The translations under genes and the position numbers were made by a program. This document shows positions 51,061 to 63,550 of a stretch of DNA of 64,000 bases, piece after piece. Positions within the stretch are counted from its first letter, which is position 1. The number at the start of each line of letters is the position of its first letter. Origin of the DNA: Gorillibacterium timonense (GTDB lineage Bacteria; Bacillota; Bacilli; Paenibacillales; NBRC-103111); the NCBI RefSeq assembly GCF_001457415.1, contig NZ_LN881720.1, forward strand, positions 182,109 through 246,108, in the 5' to 3' direction. The notes beneath the pieces were generated by a model. That model searched no databases. It saw only the letters and a program-made list of their open reading frames with translations, and was not told where the DNA came from.

Positions 51061-51763
51061 AACATGGGCCATTTGCCGCAAGGAGCTGCAGATGTATTTC
51101 TTCTCTCCGACGGCGTATGTGGCGTTCGCCTTCTATTTTCTCGTCAGCGGCTTCTTCTTCAGTATGGATTTCCTCGGCAATCAGACCGTCGACATCCGGC
51201 CGCTGTTCGGAAACTTCATGGTGGTCTACCTGTTCGTCATCCCGCTTCTGACCATGCGCCTCGTCTCCGACGAGCTTCGCCAGGGCACCGACGAGCTCCT
51301 GCTCACCTCTCCGGCCAGCTTGACCGAGATTATCGTCGGCAAATACCTCGCCGCCATTCTCCTTCAGCTCATCCTGGTCGGAGGCGCGCTCGTCTATCCC
51401 TTCATCCTGTCCCGCTTCGGCGCACTCGACCTGCCGGTGATGTGGCTGTCGTTCCTCAGCCTCTTTCTGCTCGGGGCGGCGATGATGGCGGTCGGGCTGT
51501 TCGCCTCGACGCTCAGCTCGCATCAGATGGTCGCGGGGATCGCCGGCTTCGCCATGCTGCTCATCCTCTGGATGCTCGAATGGCTGAGCGGCAGCATTTT
51601 GCCGAAGGGTGGAGAATGGCTGCAGCTGTTCTCGATCTCCTCCCGCACCGTCAATCTGCAAAAGGGCCTGCTCGACTGGACCGACGTGATTTTCTACGTC
51701 TCATTCATTCTCGTCTTTGTCGTTCTCAGCATTCAGACGCTGGAACGCAAACGCTGGAGATAA
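51053..51763 (+). CDS. ABC-2 permease (GldF-like)
   Basis: A 236-residue six-helix permease: an N-terminal KELQMYFFSPTAYVAFAFYF, TMRLVSDELRQGTDELLLTSP, which is typical of ABC-2 permeases of the gliding group, and SILPKGGEWLQLFSISSRT before the last helix. ATG 51053 (AAAGGAG nine bases upstream) overlaps the ATPase stop. ATG 51047 is an alternative. It works with the ATPase and the following two membrane-anchored proteins. Confidence 0.92.
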   Translation: MRKTWAICRKELQMYFFSPTAYVAFAFYFLVSGFFFSMDFLGNQTVDIRPLFGNFMVVYLFVIPLLTMRLVSDELRQGTDELLLTSPASLTEIIVGKYLAAILLQLILVGGALVYPFILSRFGALDLPVMWLSFLSLFLLGAAMMAVGLFASTLSSHQMVAGIAGFAMLLILWMLEWLSGSILPKGGEWLQLFSISSRTVNLQKGLLDWTDVIFYVSFILVFVVLSIQTLERKRWR

Positions 51764-51775
51764 GGAGGGATTGTC

Positions 51776-53173
51776 GTGAAGAAATGGATCAGAGGCACCA
51801 ATGCCGTCGTCCTGTCGGCGGCTGTCATCGGGATATTCATCCTGCTCACGGTCTTCCTGCATTCCGCCAAGGGACTCCAGTGGGATTTGACGGCGACGAA
51901 GAAGTTTACCTTGTCGGATCAGACGACGACCGTCGTGAAGAACCTGAAGCAAGAGGTGAACGTGATCGCCTTCACCAGCTCCAGCCAGGAGTATTACAAC
52001 CGCCAAGTTAGCGATTTGTTGACGGATTACAAGCGGCTGAACAAGAAGGTTTCCTTCCAGGAGGTCGATCCGAAGAAGCAGCCGACGCTCGCCGAGCAAT
52101 ACGGCATTACGCAATACGGCACGGTGATCTTCGAGGTTGGTGACAAGAAGAAGACGGTTCTCTACAACGATATCTTCGGGTACGGCTCGGATCAGTCGAC
52201 CTATAACTTTTCCGGAGAAGAGAAATTCACCCAAGCCATCATGAGCCTCACGTCGGGCACCGCCCACAAAGCGTATTTCTTGACCGGTCACGGCGAACAG
52301 ACGGTGTCGAACGCAGCGTCCTTCGCTTCCGCGCTGGAGAGCGAGAATTATACGCTGGCCGATCTAAACCTGGTCAAGGACGGCAAAATCCCGGAAGATG
52401 CGGAAGCGCTGTTCATCCTCTCTCCGCAGCAGGATCTATCGGACTCGGAAGCGAAGCTGGTGGAAGATTACCTGTTGGGCAAGGGCAAGCTATTCTTCAC
52501 CCTCGGTCTGTCGGATCAGATGGACAGCTGGAAAAACTGGGACACCGTGCTCGCTCAAGTGGGCGTGAAGAATACGAAGGCGCTCGCCGTAGAGACGAAC
52601 AGCTCGCTCAGCAGCGATCCGCTCACGATCATTCCGGAGTACAGCTACCACGAAATTACCGATAAACTCGAGAGCGCCAACCGCGTCACCATCATGCCCG
52701 CTTCGATCGGCCTCACCTCCGAGATCGGCTCCACGGGCTATACCGCAGACGAGCTGCTCGCGACAACGAGCGACGGCTACGGGAAGACCAACCTGGCCGA
52801 GCTGCTCAAGAAGCAGCTGACGCAGAAGGATATCGAGAAGGCGAAGGGCGACCTGGAAGGGCCGCTGGCGCTCGCCTATGCGATCAAGGATAAGGACAGC
52901 AAGCCGAAGGCGGTCGTCGTCGGCAACGGCATGTTCGTGGAAGACCAATACTTGTCTGAGCAAGGCAACAAGGATTTTGCCCTGAACAGCGTCGGCTGGC
53001 TGCATGAGGATCAATCCTCGCTGACCATCCGTCCCCGTGAAGAGGCGCAGATGCAGCAGGTTTACCTTACTCCCCGGCAGAACAACACGATCTTTATCGT
53101 GACGATCATCGTCATTCCGGCTCTCTTCCTGCTGGCAGGCGGGCTGGTTTGGTGGAGGAGGAGAAGAGGATGA
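51776..53173 (+). CDS. GldG-family ABC auxiliary protein
   Basis: 465 residues. One N-terminal helix (about 10-32) is followed by a large extracytoplasmic domain (TATKKFTLSDQTTTVVKNL, KAYFLTGHGEQTVS, ALFILSPQQDLSDSE) and a C-terminal helix with a WWRRRRG end. This is the gliding-motility auxiliary (GldG/DUF4350-like) layout. GTG 51776 follows AAGGAGGG. Firmicute relatives are not tied to gliding; the complex may handle an envelope polymer or lipid, but this is unproven. Confidence 0.92.
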   Translation: MKKWIRGTNAVVLSAAVIGIFILLTVFLHSAKGLQWDLTATKKFTLSDQTTTVVKNLKQEVNVIAFTSSSQEYYNRQVSDLLTDYKRLNKKVSFQEVDPKKQPTLAEQYGITQYGTVIFEVGDKKKTVLYNDIFGYGSDQSTYNFSGEEKFTQAIMSLTSGTAHKAYFLTGHGEQTVSNAASFASALESENYTLADLNLVKDGKIPEDAEALFILSPQQDLSDSEAKLVEDYLLGKGKLFFTLGLSDQMDSWKNWDTVLAQVGVKNTKALAVETNSSLSSDPLTIIPEYSYHEITDKLESANRVTIMPASIGLTSEIGSTGYTADELLATTSDGYGKTNLAELLKKQLTQKDIEKAKGDLEGPLALAYAIKDKDSKPKAVVVGNGMFVEDQYLSEQGNKDFALNSVGWLHEDQSSLTIRPREEAQMQQVYLTPRQNNTIFIVTIIVIPALFLLAGGLVWWRRRRG

Positions 53174-54108
53174 AACGGCTTTGGCCCACTCTTCTGCTCG
53201 TCCTCGTCTGCGCCGGAGGGTTCTGGTTCGCCTCCGAGAAGGGATTCCTCAACAGCAAGACGACCGACGAGACGGCAGGCAAACCCTTTTTTACGATAAA
53301 ATCGGATGACTTGGTGGGTATTGCCATCCATACGAAGACGGACGACATCGCACTGACGAAGAAGGACAAGGAATGGAGCATGAACAAGCCGGACGCTTAC
53401 CCGCTCAATACGTACGGGCCGGACAACTGGGCGAGCGCGTTCGCGCTGCTGACCTATGAGTCTGTGGTGGAGGAGGCTCCGACGGACCTCGCGCCGTACG
53501 GCCTGAAGGAGCCGGAGAAGACGTTGACGGCCACCCTTGCGGACGGCACCGTGAAAAAGCTCGCGATCGGCAAGCCCCTCCCCGTCAGCGGGACCACCTA
53601 TGTTCAGCTCGAAGGCGATCCCAAGGTCTATGAAGTGAGCGACACCTCACTCAGCTCGCTGGAAAGCTCCGCTCTGTCTTTTGTAAACACACAAGCGGTC
53701 GATTCAGTCTACAACTCCGTGAAGACGGTCAAGCTGACCTGGAAAGGGCAAAGCTGGACGTTGGAAAAGACCGAGCCCGCCAAGATGGCCTATGAGAGCA
53801 AGTGGAAGCGGGATTCGAAGGAGCTGACCGCCGAGGAAGGCTCAGCCGTGCTCGACAAGCTGACCAGTCTCTATGCGGATGCGCTCATGACTCCGGCTGC
53901 CAAAGCGGATGTAAGCAACCCGGAACTCACCGTCACCGTGACGGAGGAGAAAGACGGGAAGACAACCGAGAGTGCCTTCCACGGCAAAGTCAAAGACGAT
54001 CAGGTCGTCTTTGTCAAAGACGGCGGGTCTTGGGCGTACAGCCTGAAGCTGACGGACGTTCAAGCGCTTTACGATGCCGGCAAAAACGCCGGGGAAGCGC
54101 AGCAGTAA
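53170..54108 (+). CDS. DUF4340 membrane-anchored protein
   Basis: 312 residues. An N-terminal helix (MKRLWPTLLLVLVCAGGFWF) is followed by repeated DUF4340 beta units (DLVGIAIHTKTDDIALTKKD, DLAPYGLKEPEKTLTATLAD, VKTVKLTWKGQSWTLEKTEP). ATG 53170 overlaps the GldG stop as ATGA, after GGAGGAGGAG. DUF4340 proteins regularly follow GldG in such operons and probably form the extracellular part of the complex. It ends the operon. Confidence 0.92.
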   Translation: MKRLWPTLLLVLVCAGGFWFASEKGFLNSKTTDETAGKPFFTIKSDDLVGIAIHTKTDDIALTKKDKEWSMNKPDAYPLNTYGPDNWASAFALLTYESVVEEAPTDLAPYGLKEPEKTLTATLADGTVKKLAIGKPLPVSGTTYVQLEGDPKVYEVSDTSLSSLESSALSFVNTQAVDSVYNSVKTVKLTWKGQSWTLEKTEPAKMAYESKWKRDSKELTAEEGSAVLDKLTSLYADALMTPAAKADVSNPELTVTVTEEKDGKTTESAFHGKVKDDQVVFVKDGGSWAYSLKLTDVQALYDAGKNAGEAQQ

Positions 54109-54275
54109 ACGGCATTGAACCGGGAAACCGAGAGACGGCCGGCTTATGATAAGCTCAGGCCTCTCTCCAATCCCTTTGGGTCAGGGGCGCCAATATTCAT
54201 CCACTTAGGGCCGCGGCGCTTCTTCCTGTTGGGGTCCGATAGCGGCAGTCCCTATATCCAGCAAAAATCCAGTCG

Positions 54276-54310
54276 AAAGCCAATCTCGCATCCCGCGGGA
54301 CTGGCTTTTT
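54276..54310 (+). terminator. Terminator of the Gld-type operon
   Basis: AAAGCCA (54276-54282) and TGGCTTT (54302-54308) flank a GC-rich loop, followed by TTGCTTGTTTT. CCAGTC/GACTGG offers an alternative pairing. The remaining 54109-54638 spacer shows no gene. Confidence 0.65.
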
Positions 54311-54638
54311 GCTTGTTTTCTAGGTGCCTTGTCCGGCTCAGCATATCCTGCTCGAGACGGAGCAGACCCACGCGTCTGCGTCACCGGCTGAACTTTTGGT
54401 TAAGGTTAGGGTTGAGGTTCCTCTCCCTGCATCATAACAAGGGGCATCGGCTCTCAACCTTTGGTTCGGCCTTTCGGCAGGACAAGCGTACATAAGGCAG
54501 ATTCAGATCCAATCTAGCTTCGCTGAAAGGGTTCACCAGAAAGGTTCACCGGAATAAGTTCGCCGGTAACGCCGATCGTCCCCTGAATCCCCTGTTCGAC
54601 CGTGCAATAGGTTGAATGGGACAATCAGGAGGTTTTTC

Positions 54639-55787
54639 ATGAAGGTTCGTTTTTTTACACCGCTCGTCCTCAGTTTTGCCCTCGCTCTATGCATCCTGCC
54701 TGCGGAGGCAGCCAAGCGGCCGCAGGAGCGCGGCAAGGAGGCGGAGGGAGGCATTTCCGATTCCGCTCCCATACATCAGGACAACCCGGCCGTTCCCGGC
54801 TCCAAGCTTGAAGAGACATCGGGGCATAGCCGCAAGAATAACGGGATCTCGCTTAGCGAGAGCAGCGGCAACTCGTTAAACAAGAGTAACGGCAACTCGC
54901 GTAGTAAGGTTAATGGCCCCCTGTCGGCAAAATATTCGCCGGCTCAAGACATAGCGGCGGTGCAGCAGACCGCCGAAACCGATAGCGCGGCCGCTTTGTG
55001 GAGTGGAGTCCGGCGGCATCCCGTTTCCTCTTGGCGAAGCTTAGGAGGAAGCTCGGCGTCCTCTGATCACGCAGCCACAGGCGCTTCCATTCGCGGAGGG
55101 GAAGGGAGGGCGTTGCTCTCTTCAACCGCTTCTCTGACTTACCGGCTGATGGGAGGGCAGGCCGGGCGGGTAGGAGAAGCGAAGGCGAAGGTGACCATAG
55201 CCTCCGCGTTTCCACTCCCGGAGAAGGCGGGGCCGTCCGCCTTCGGCACAATAGGAAAACAGGCTGCTTTCAGCAAAACGGCGAAATTGGCTGTTGTCAT
55301 CGCGAATCCCGGCAGCCCCGCTACCCTAGCAGCTTCTTCCGGCGGCTACACGCGCTCTCAAGCAGCCTCTTCCGACAGTGATATGGCCGAGAAGCCTGCT
55401 GGAGAGGAAGCGGAGAAGACCGTCATCGAGCTGAATCCCGGCGAGCTGGACATCCTCGCCAGGATCATTTACGCCGAGGCGCGCGGCGAGTCCTATGAAG
55501 GCCAGGTCGCGGTAGGCGCGGTGGTGATCAACCGGGTGAAGAGTCCTCATTTTCCGGATACAATCCGGGAAGTAGTCTTCCAGCGAGGGGCCTTCACGGC
55601 GGTCCATGACGGCCAATACCGGTTGAAGCCGGGGGTCGCCGCCTACCGCGCCGCTCGCGAAGCTTTGCGGGGAACGGACCCGACCGGCAATGCCGTCTAC
55701 TACTACAACCCCGACACCGCCACTTCGCGCTGGATTCGCAGTCGCGCCGCAACAAAACGAATCGGTAATCATCTGTTCGCCCAATGA
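54639..55787 (+). CDS. Cell-wall hydrolase with SleB/CwlJ catalytic domain
   Basis: 382 residues. The signal peptide (about 1-24, ending AEAA) is followed by about 235 residues of Ser/Gly/Asn/Ala-rich, probably disordered sequence. The C-terminal Hydrolase_2 (SleB/CwlJ) domain reads LDILARIIYAEARGESYEGQVAVGAVVINRV, with the likely catalytic glutamate in YAEARGE, then FPDTIREVVFQ, YYYNPDTATS and the end IGNHLFAQ. AGGAGG lies six bases before ATG 54639. Family members degrade spore cortex or vegetative wall; which applies here cannot be told. The long linker is unusual and of low complexity. Confidence 0.9.
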   Translation: MKVRFFTPLVLSFALALCILPAEAAKRPQERGKEAEGGISDSAPIHQDNPAVPGSKLEETSGHSRKNNGISLSESSGNSLNKSNGNSRSKVNGPLSAKYSPAQDIAAVQQTAETDSAAALWSGVRRHPVSSWRSLGGSSASSDHAATGASIRGGEGRALLSSTASLTYRLMGGQAGRVGEAKAKVTIASAFPLPEKAGPSAFGTIGKQAAFSKTAKLAVVIANPGSPATLAASSGGYTRSQAASSDSDMAEKPAGEEAEKTVIELNPGELDILARIIYAEARGESYEGQVAVGAVVINRVKSPHFPDTIREVVFQRGAFTAVHDGQYRLKPGVAAYRAAREALRGTDPTGNAVYYYNPDTATSRWIRSRAATKRIGNHLFAQ

Positions 55788-55873
55788 CCCGAATGATCGT
55801 CCGTTCCGCTCCTTCACAGCGGGTTGAGACACACTTGGGCTATGCTGGTACGCTGCGGCTGCCCCGTTATGAC

Positions 55874-55973
55874 CTAGTGCGCTGTCAGCTTAAAAACCGT
55901 GGTCTTCGCACAACTTCTCATACCCATTGACGCTGATTCATATCCACACGATTAGGGCTGACAGCGTACCTAG
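55874..55973 (+). repeat. Full palindromic repeat (100 bp)
   Basis: CTAGTGCGCTGTCAGC (left) and GCTGACAGCGTACCTAG (right) enclose the conserved core. The right end merges into the terminator at 55972. It lies between the wall hydrolase and pcrB. Confidence 0.9.
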
Positions 55974-55993
55974 CCCCTGCGGGGGCTTTTTTG
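55972..55993 (+). terminator. Terminator fused to the repeat's right end
   Basis: AGCCCC TGC GGGGGCT followed by TTTTT. It most likely ends wall-hydrolase transcripts. Confidence 0.85.
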
Positions 55994-56181
55994 CTGTCGC
56001 TCTCTTTATTGCGAACGTCTATTCCCATGAGCTATACTGGAAAAAAGGAATCGGTATTGGAAAGAACTTGGGAGTCCGACGGCTGCTGCAGGCGATTGAC
56101 GGCATCCCGCCCCTGCCTTAGACTTGTAACAGGCGCGGCCTTCGCGCCGGGTTCCTGTGTGCAGGAACTGACCCTATAGGA

Positions 56182-56906
56182 ATGGGAACGAACGCCGTGA
56201 AGCCCGATATTACGATTTGGAAGCATGTATTCAAGCTGGACCCGGACAAGTTCATCGACGATGAGGCCCTTGAACGGGTTTGTCTGTCGGGAACCGATGC
56301 CGTGATTGTCGGCGGCTCCTCCGGCGTTACCTATGACAATACCGCGGATCTCTTGTCCCGCGTGCGCAGGTACGAGGTGCCATGCGCCCTCGAGTTGTCG
56401 GACGCCGATGCAGCGGTCCCCGGTTTCGATTTGTATCTGATTCCGGTCGTGCTGAATACGCCCGACGGCGACTGGATTACCGGCCTTCATCAGAAGGCTC
56501 TGAAGGAATATGGGAACGTCCTCGATTGGGATCGGGTCGTCCCGGAGGGCTATGTCATTCTTAACCCCCGCTCGATGGCGGCTCGGGTAAGCGGCGCGCA
56601 GGCTCCGGCGGATGCCCGGGACCTGTTGGCATACGGCATGCTTGCCGACCGGTTGTTCCGCATGCCGATCTTCTATATCGAGTACAGCGGCAGCTGGGGC
56701 GACATGGCTTGGGTCCGCGAAGCGAAGACGGCCTTGCAGAACGCCCGCTTGTTCTATGGCGGCGGCATTCGCACGCCGGAGCAAGCGCTTGCGGCGCTGG
56801 ACGCAGCCGACACGATTGTTGTCGGGAATCTGATCTACGAGAATTTACCGCTCGCGATGGCTACCGTGCCCGAAGAGCGGCGTAATCCAGAAACGAGGGA
56901 CAACAC

Positions 56907-56919
<13 letters not shown>
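56182..56919 (+). CDS. pcrB: Heptaprenylglyceryl phosphate synthase (PcrB)
   Basis: PcrB joins heptaprenyl diphosphate to glycerol-1-phosphate, making an archaeal-type ether lipid found in Bacillales. 245 residues, TIM-barrel: [38 protein letters not shown] and a phosphate loop [13 protein letters not shown], then IVVGNLIYE. The start is uncertain: ATG 56182 is close behind AGGA, and GTG 56197 is a possible alternative. It overlaps pcrA by 13 bases, the classical pcrB-pcrA-ligA order. Confidence 0.93.
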
Positions 56920-61332
<4,413 letters not shown>

Positions 61333-61337
61333 CCCTA

Positions 61338-61366
61338 TTGACAAGGGACTGGAAATCCTCTATGAT
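61338..61366 (+). promoter_or_regulatory. Promoter of the first Mn2+ riboswitch transcript
   Basis: TTGACA (61338-61343) and TATGAT (61361-61366) are spaced exactly 17 bases, directly after the ligA stop. Transcription would begin about 30 bases before the aptamer. Confidence 0.82.
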
Positions 61367-61402
61367 TTTTCTCACAAGCTAGTAATTGAATAGCATTCCT
61401 GT

Positions 61403-61542
61403 AAAGGGGAGTAGCTGTACAATAAAGCCGTCAATACGAGTGTAATTGCTCCGGTTTTATTGACACAACCGTGTTAGCGAGACCTTTATCCTGAGTTCGG
61501 CCTGCTTTGGCATGTCGTGCTCGGAGATAAAGGTCTTTTTGG
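61403..61542 (+). promoter_or_regulatory. yybP-ykoY (manganese) riboswitch 1
   Basis: The aptamer signatures AAAGGGGAGTAGCTG, GCCGTCAATACGAG and GTTAGCGAGACCTTTAT are present. The last pairs with ATAAAGGTC, followed by TTTTTGG, so the terminator shares the aptamer's 3' helix. Mn2+ binding in this class normally prevents termination and turns expression on. It precedes a TerC-family gene. Confidence 0.93.
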
Positions 61543-61655
61543 TGTTCGGAATCCTAACGGCGCAATCCGCGGAGCATACTACAGGCAAACCGATAAACGC
61601 CCGCGTTTATCGTTGCATAGAGCCAACAATTTATTCATTCATATGGAGGGGTAGT

Positions 61656-62474
61656 GTGGACATTTTACTGGAATACTTATGGGTACTCATCGTGCTTGTC
61701 GGATTGGAGGGCCTGCTCGCCGCCGATAATGCGCTGGTGCTGGCGATCATGGTCAAGCACTTGCCCGAGCAGGAGAGGAAGAAGGCGCTCTTCTACGGCC
61801 TCGCGGGAGCGTTCGTCTTTCGTCTCGTCTCGCTGTTCATCATTTCGTTCCTGGTGGACATCTGGCAGGTTCAAGCCATCGGCGCCATTTATCTTCTGTT
61901 CATCGCGGTGAACCACATCGTTCGTAAGGTTATTGCCGGCAAGCGGAAATCGGATGAAGCGACCGAGGCTTCCAACTCCAAGCCGGGCAAAGAACCGAAG
62001 AAGTCCGGTCTCTGGATGACCGTGTTCAAGGTGGAAGTGGCGGACATCGCGTTTGCGATCGACTCCATCCTGGCGGCGGTGGCCATGGCGGTTGTCTTGC
62101 CCGCAAGCGGGCTGCCCAAAATTGGCGGCATGGACGGCGGACACTTCCTGGTCATCTTTGCGGGCGGGTTCCTCGGCCTCGTGATCATGCGGTTTGCTGC
62201 ATCCTTCTTCGTCAAGCTGCTGCATTCCCGCCCGGGTCTGGAGATTGCGGCCTTCGCCATCGTCGGCTGGGTTGGCGTTAAGCTGGCGGTTGTGACACTC
62301 GCCCATCCCGATGTCGCCGTTATCTCCGAATCCTTCTCTCACAGCACGGCCTGGAAGCTCACTTTCTATATCGTGCTGGTGATCATCGCGGTGACCGGCT
62401 GGTTCTTGAGCGGCAAGAATCCGGCCAAGAGCGAGGAGGATCCGGTCGGGGAAGTGCGGGAGCAATTGCACTAA
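61656..62474 (+). CDS. TerC-family membrane protein (YkoY-like)
   Basis: A 272-residue polytopic protein with seven or so helices. Two acidic signatures typical of TerC/YkoY proteins are present: EGLLAADNALVLAIM in helix one and VEVADIAFAIDSILAAV after a charged cytoplasmic loop (about 85-115). GTG 61656 follows GGAGGGG. Members of this family exported under Mn riboswitches are thought to move Mn2+ out or to metallate secreted enzymes. The riboswitch makes a manganese-homeostasis role likely. Confidence 0.93.
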   Translation: MDILLEYLWVLIVLVGLEGLLAADNALVLAIMVKHLPEQERKKALFYGLAGAFVFRLVSLFIISFLVDIWQVQAIGAIYLLFIAVNHIVRKVIAGKRKSDEATEASNSKPGKEPKKSGLWMTVFKVEVADIAFAIDSILAAVAMAVVLPASGLPKIGGMDGGHFLVIFAGGFLGLVIMRFAASFFVKLLHSRPGLEIAAFAIVGWVGVKLAVVTLAHPDVAVISESFSHSTAWKLTFYIVLVIIAVTGWFLSGKNPAKSEEDPVGEVREQLH

Positions 62475-62478
62475 GACG

Positions 62479-62570
62479 CAGTACGCTGCCAACTCTGAAA
62501 CGGGGTATCCGCACCACTTCCCATATCGATTGACACCGCTTCGTATTTTTTCAAACCGACGCCGTACAAG
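62479..62570 (+). repeat. Diverged palindromic repeat (about 92 bp)
   Basis: CAGTACGCTGCCAACTC, then TTCCCATATCGATTGACACC and CGTATTTTTTC, end with ACCGACGCCGTAC. The inner stem is degenerate. It ends five bases before the -35 of the next riboswitch promoter. Confidence 0.75.
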
Positions 62571-62574
62571 GCCG

Positions 62575-62604
62575 TTGACCTTCGCCTACGAATCTCGTTA
62601 TAAT
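62575..62604 (+). promoter_or_regulatory. Promoter of the second Mn2+ riboswitch transcript
   Basis: TTGACC (62575-62580) and TATAAT (62599-62604) are spaced 18 bases, so the second TerC gene has its own transcript. Confidence 0.8.
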
Positions 62605-62612
62605 AGAGAAGC

Positions 62613-62741
62613 ATAAGGGGAGTAGCTTGTTACGGTAAAGTCGTCAGTTCGGATGCCGAGAGACATCCCGGCTTTATCGGCAACGCTTGACGTTGTTAGC
62701 AAGACCTTTGCCGTTTTACGGTAAAGGTCTTTTCTTTTTGA
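62613..62741 (+). promoter_or_regulatory. yybP-ykoY (manganese) riboswitch 2
   Basis: AAGGGGAGTAGCTTG, AAGTCGTCAGTTCGG and GTTGTTAGCAAGACCTTT follow the consensus, with a terminator (AGACCTTTGCCG / CGGTAAAGGTCT, then TTTCTTTTT). One position differs from copy 1 (GTTAGCAAGACC against GTTAGCGAGACC). The downstream gene is the second TerC. Confidence 0.92.
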
Positions 62742-62805
62742 TTACGACTCATTAAAAAAAGAGAAGAGTTCCTTGCCGAGCCAAATCAAGATTGGAGTGG
62801 GAGAA

Positions 62806-63495
62806 GTGGATATCTTTTCAATGAAGTTTCTGGGTGCTCTTGTATCGATCGTCCTCATGGATTTGGTTCTTGCGGGCGACAATGCCATCGTGATCGGAAT
62901 GGCTGCACGCAACGTGCCGAAAAAGATGCAGAAGCTCGTCATTCTCATGGGAACGGCCGGGGCTGTCGTCATCCGGATTCTGGCGACCTTGGCGGTGGCT
63001 TGGCTGCTCGATCTGCCGGGTCTGCTGCTGGTGGGCGGTCTCCTGCTCATGCTCATCGCGTACAAGCTGATGACGGGAAGCGATTCACACGAGATCAAGG
63101 CCAAAGATTCCATGTGGGGAGCGGTCGGAACGATTGTCCTCGCCGATGCCGCCATGGGGCTGGACAATGTCCTCGCGGTCGCCGGTGCGGCTCATGATGA
63201 TTTCCGTCTTGTGGTCATCGGGCTCTTGATCAGCATTCCGATCGTCGTGTGGGGAAGCACGCTGTTCATCAAGCTGATGGATCGATTCTCTTGGATTCTC
63301 TATATCGGGGCTGGAGTGATCGCATTCACGGCTGCGAAGATGGTAACGGAGGAACCGATACTGGAGCAGTGGATCATTGCGGACGGTGTTGGCAAATGGA
63401 TTTTCATTGTGGTCTTCGCCCTGCTTCTTGTCGGAGGCGGGTATTACCGGAGCACCCATCCGCGCAAAAACAAAGGTGTCGCACACAGCGCTTGA
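62806..63495 (+). CDS. TerC-family membrane protein (YjbE-like)
   Basis: A 229-residue, seven-helix protein of the YjbE subgroup. VLMDLVLAGDNAIVIGMAAR in the first helix and IVLADAAMGLDNVLAVAGAA in the middle supply the paired acidic motifs. GTG 62806 follows GGAGTGGGAG; the TTG at 62773 is less likely. It is only distantly similar to the preceding TerC protein, so the two are different subfamilies under the same type of riboswitch. A role in manganese export or metallation is inferred from the switch. Confidence 0.93.
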   Translation: MDIFSMKFLGALVSIVLMDLVLAGDNAIVIGMAARNVPKKMQKLVILMGTAGAVVIRILATLAVAWLLDLPGLLLVGGLLLMLIAYKLMTGSDSHEIKAKDSMWGAVGTIVLADAAMGLDNVLAVAGAAHDDFRLVVIGLLISIPIVVWGSTLFIKLMDRFSWILYIGAGVIAFTAAKMVTEEPILEQWIIADGVGKWIFIVVFALLLVGGGYYRSTHPRKNKGVAHSA

Positions 63496-63550
63496 TGATG
63501 GAATTTAGGTCTTACCGATGGATCTTTGGCAACGGAAAACACAAAAATAG

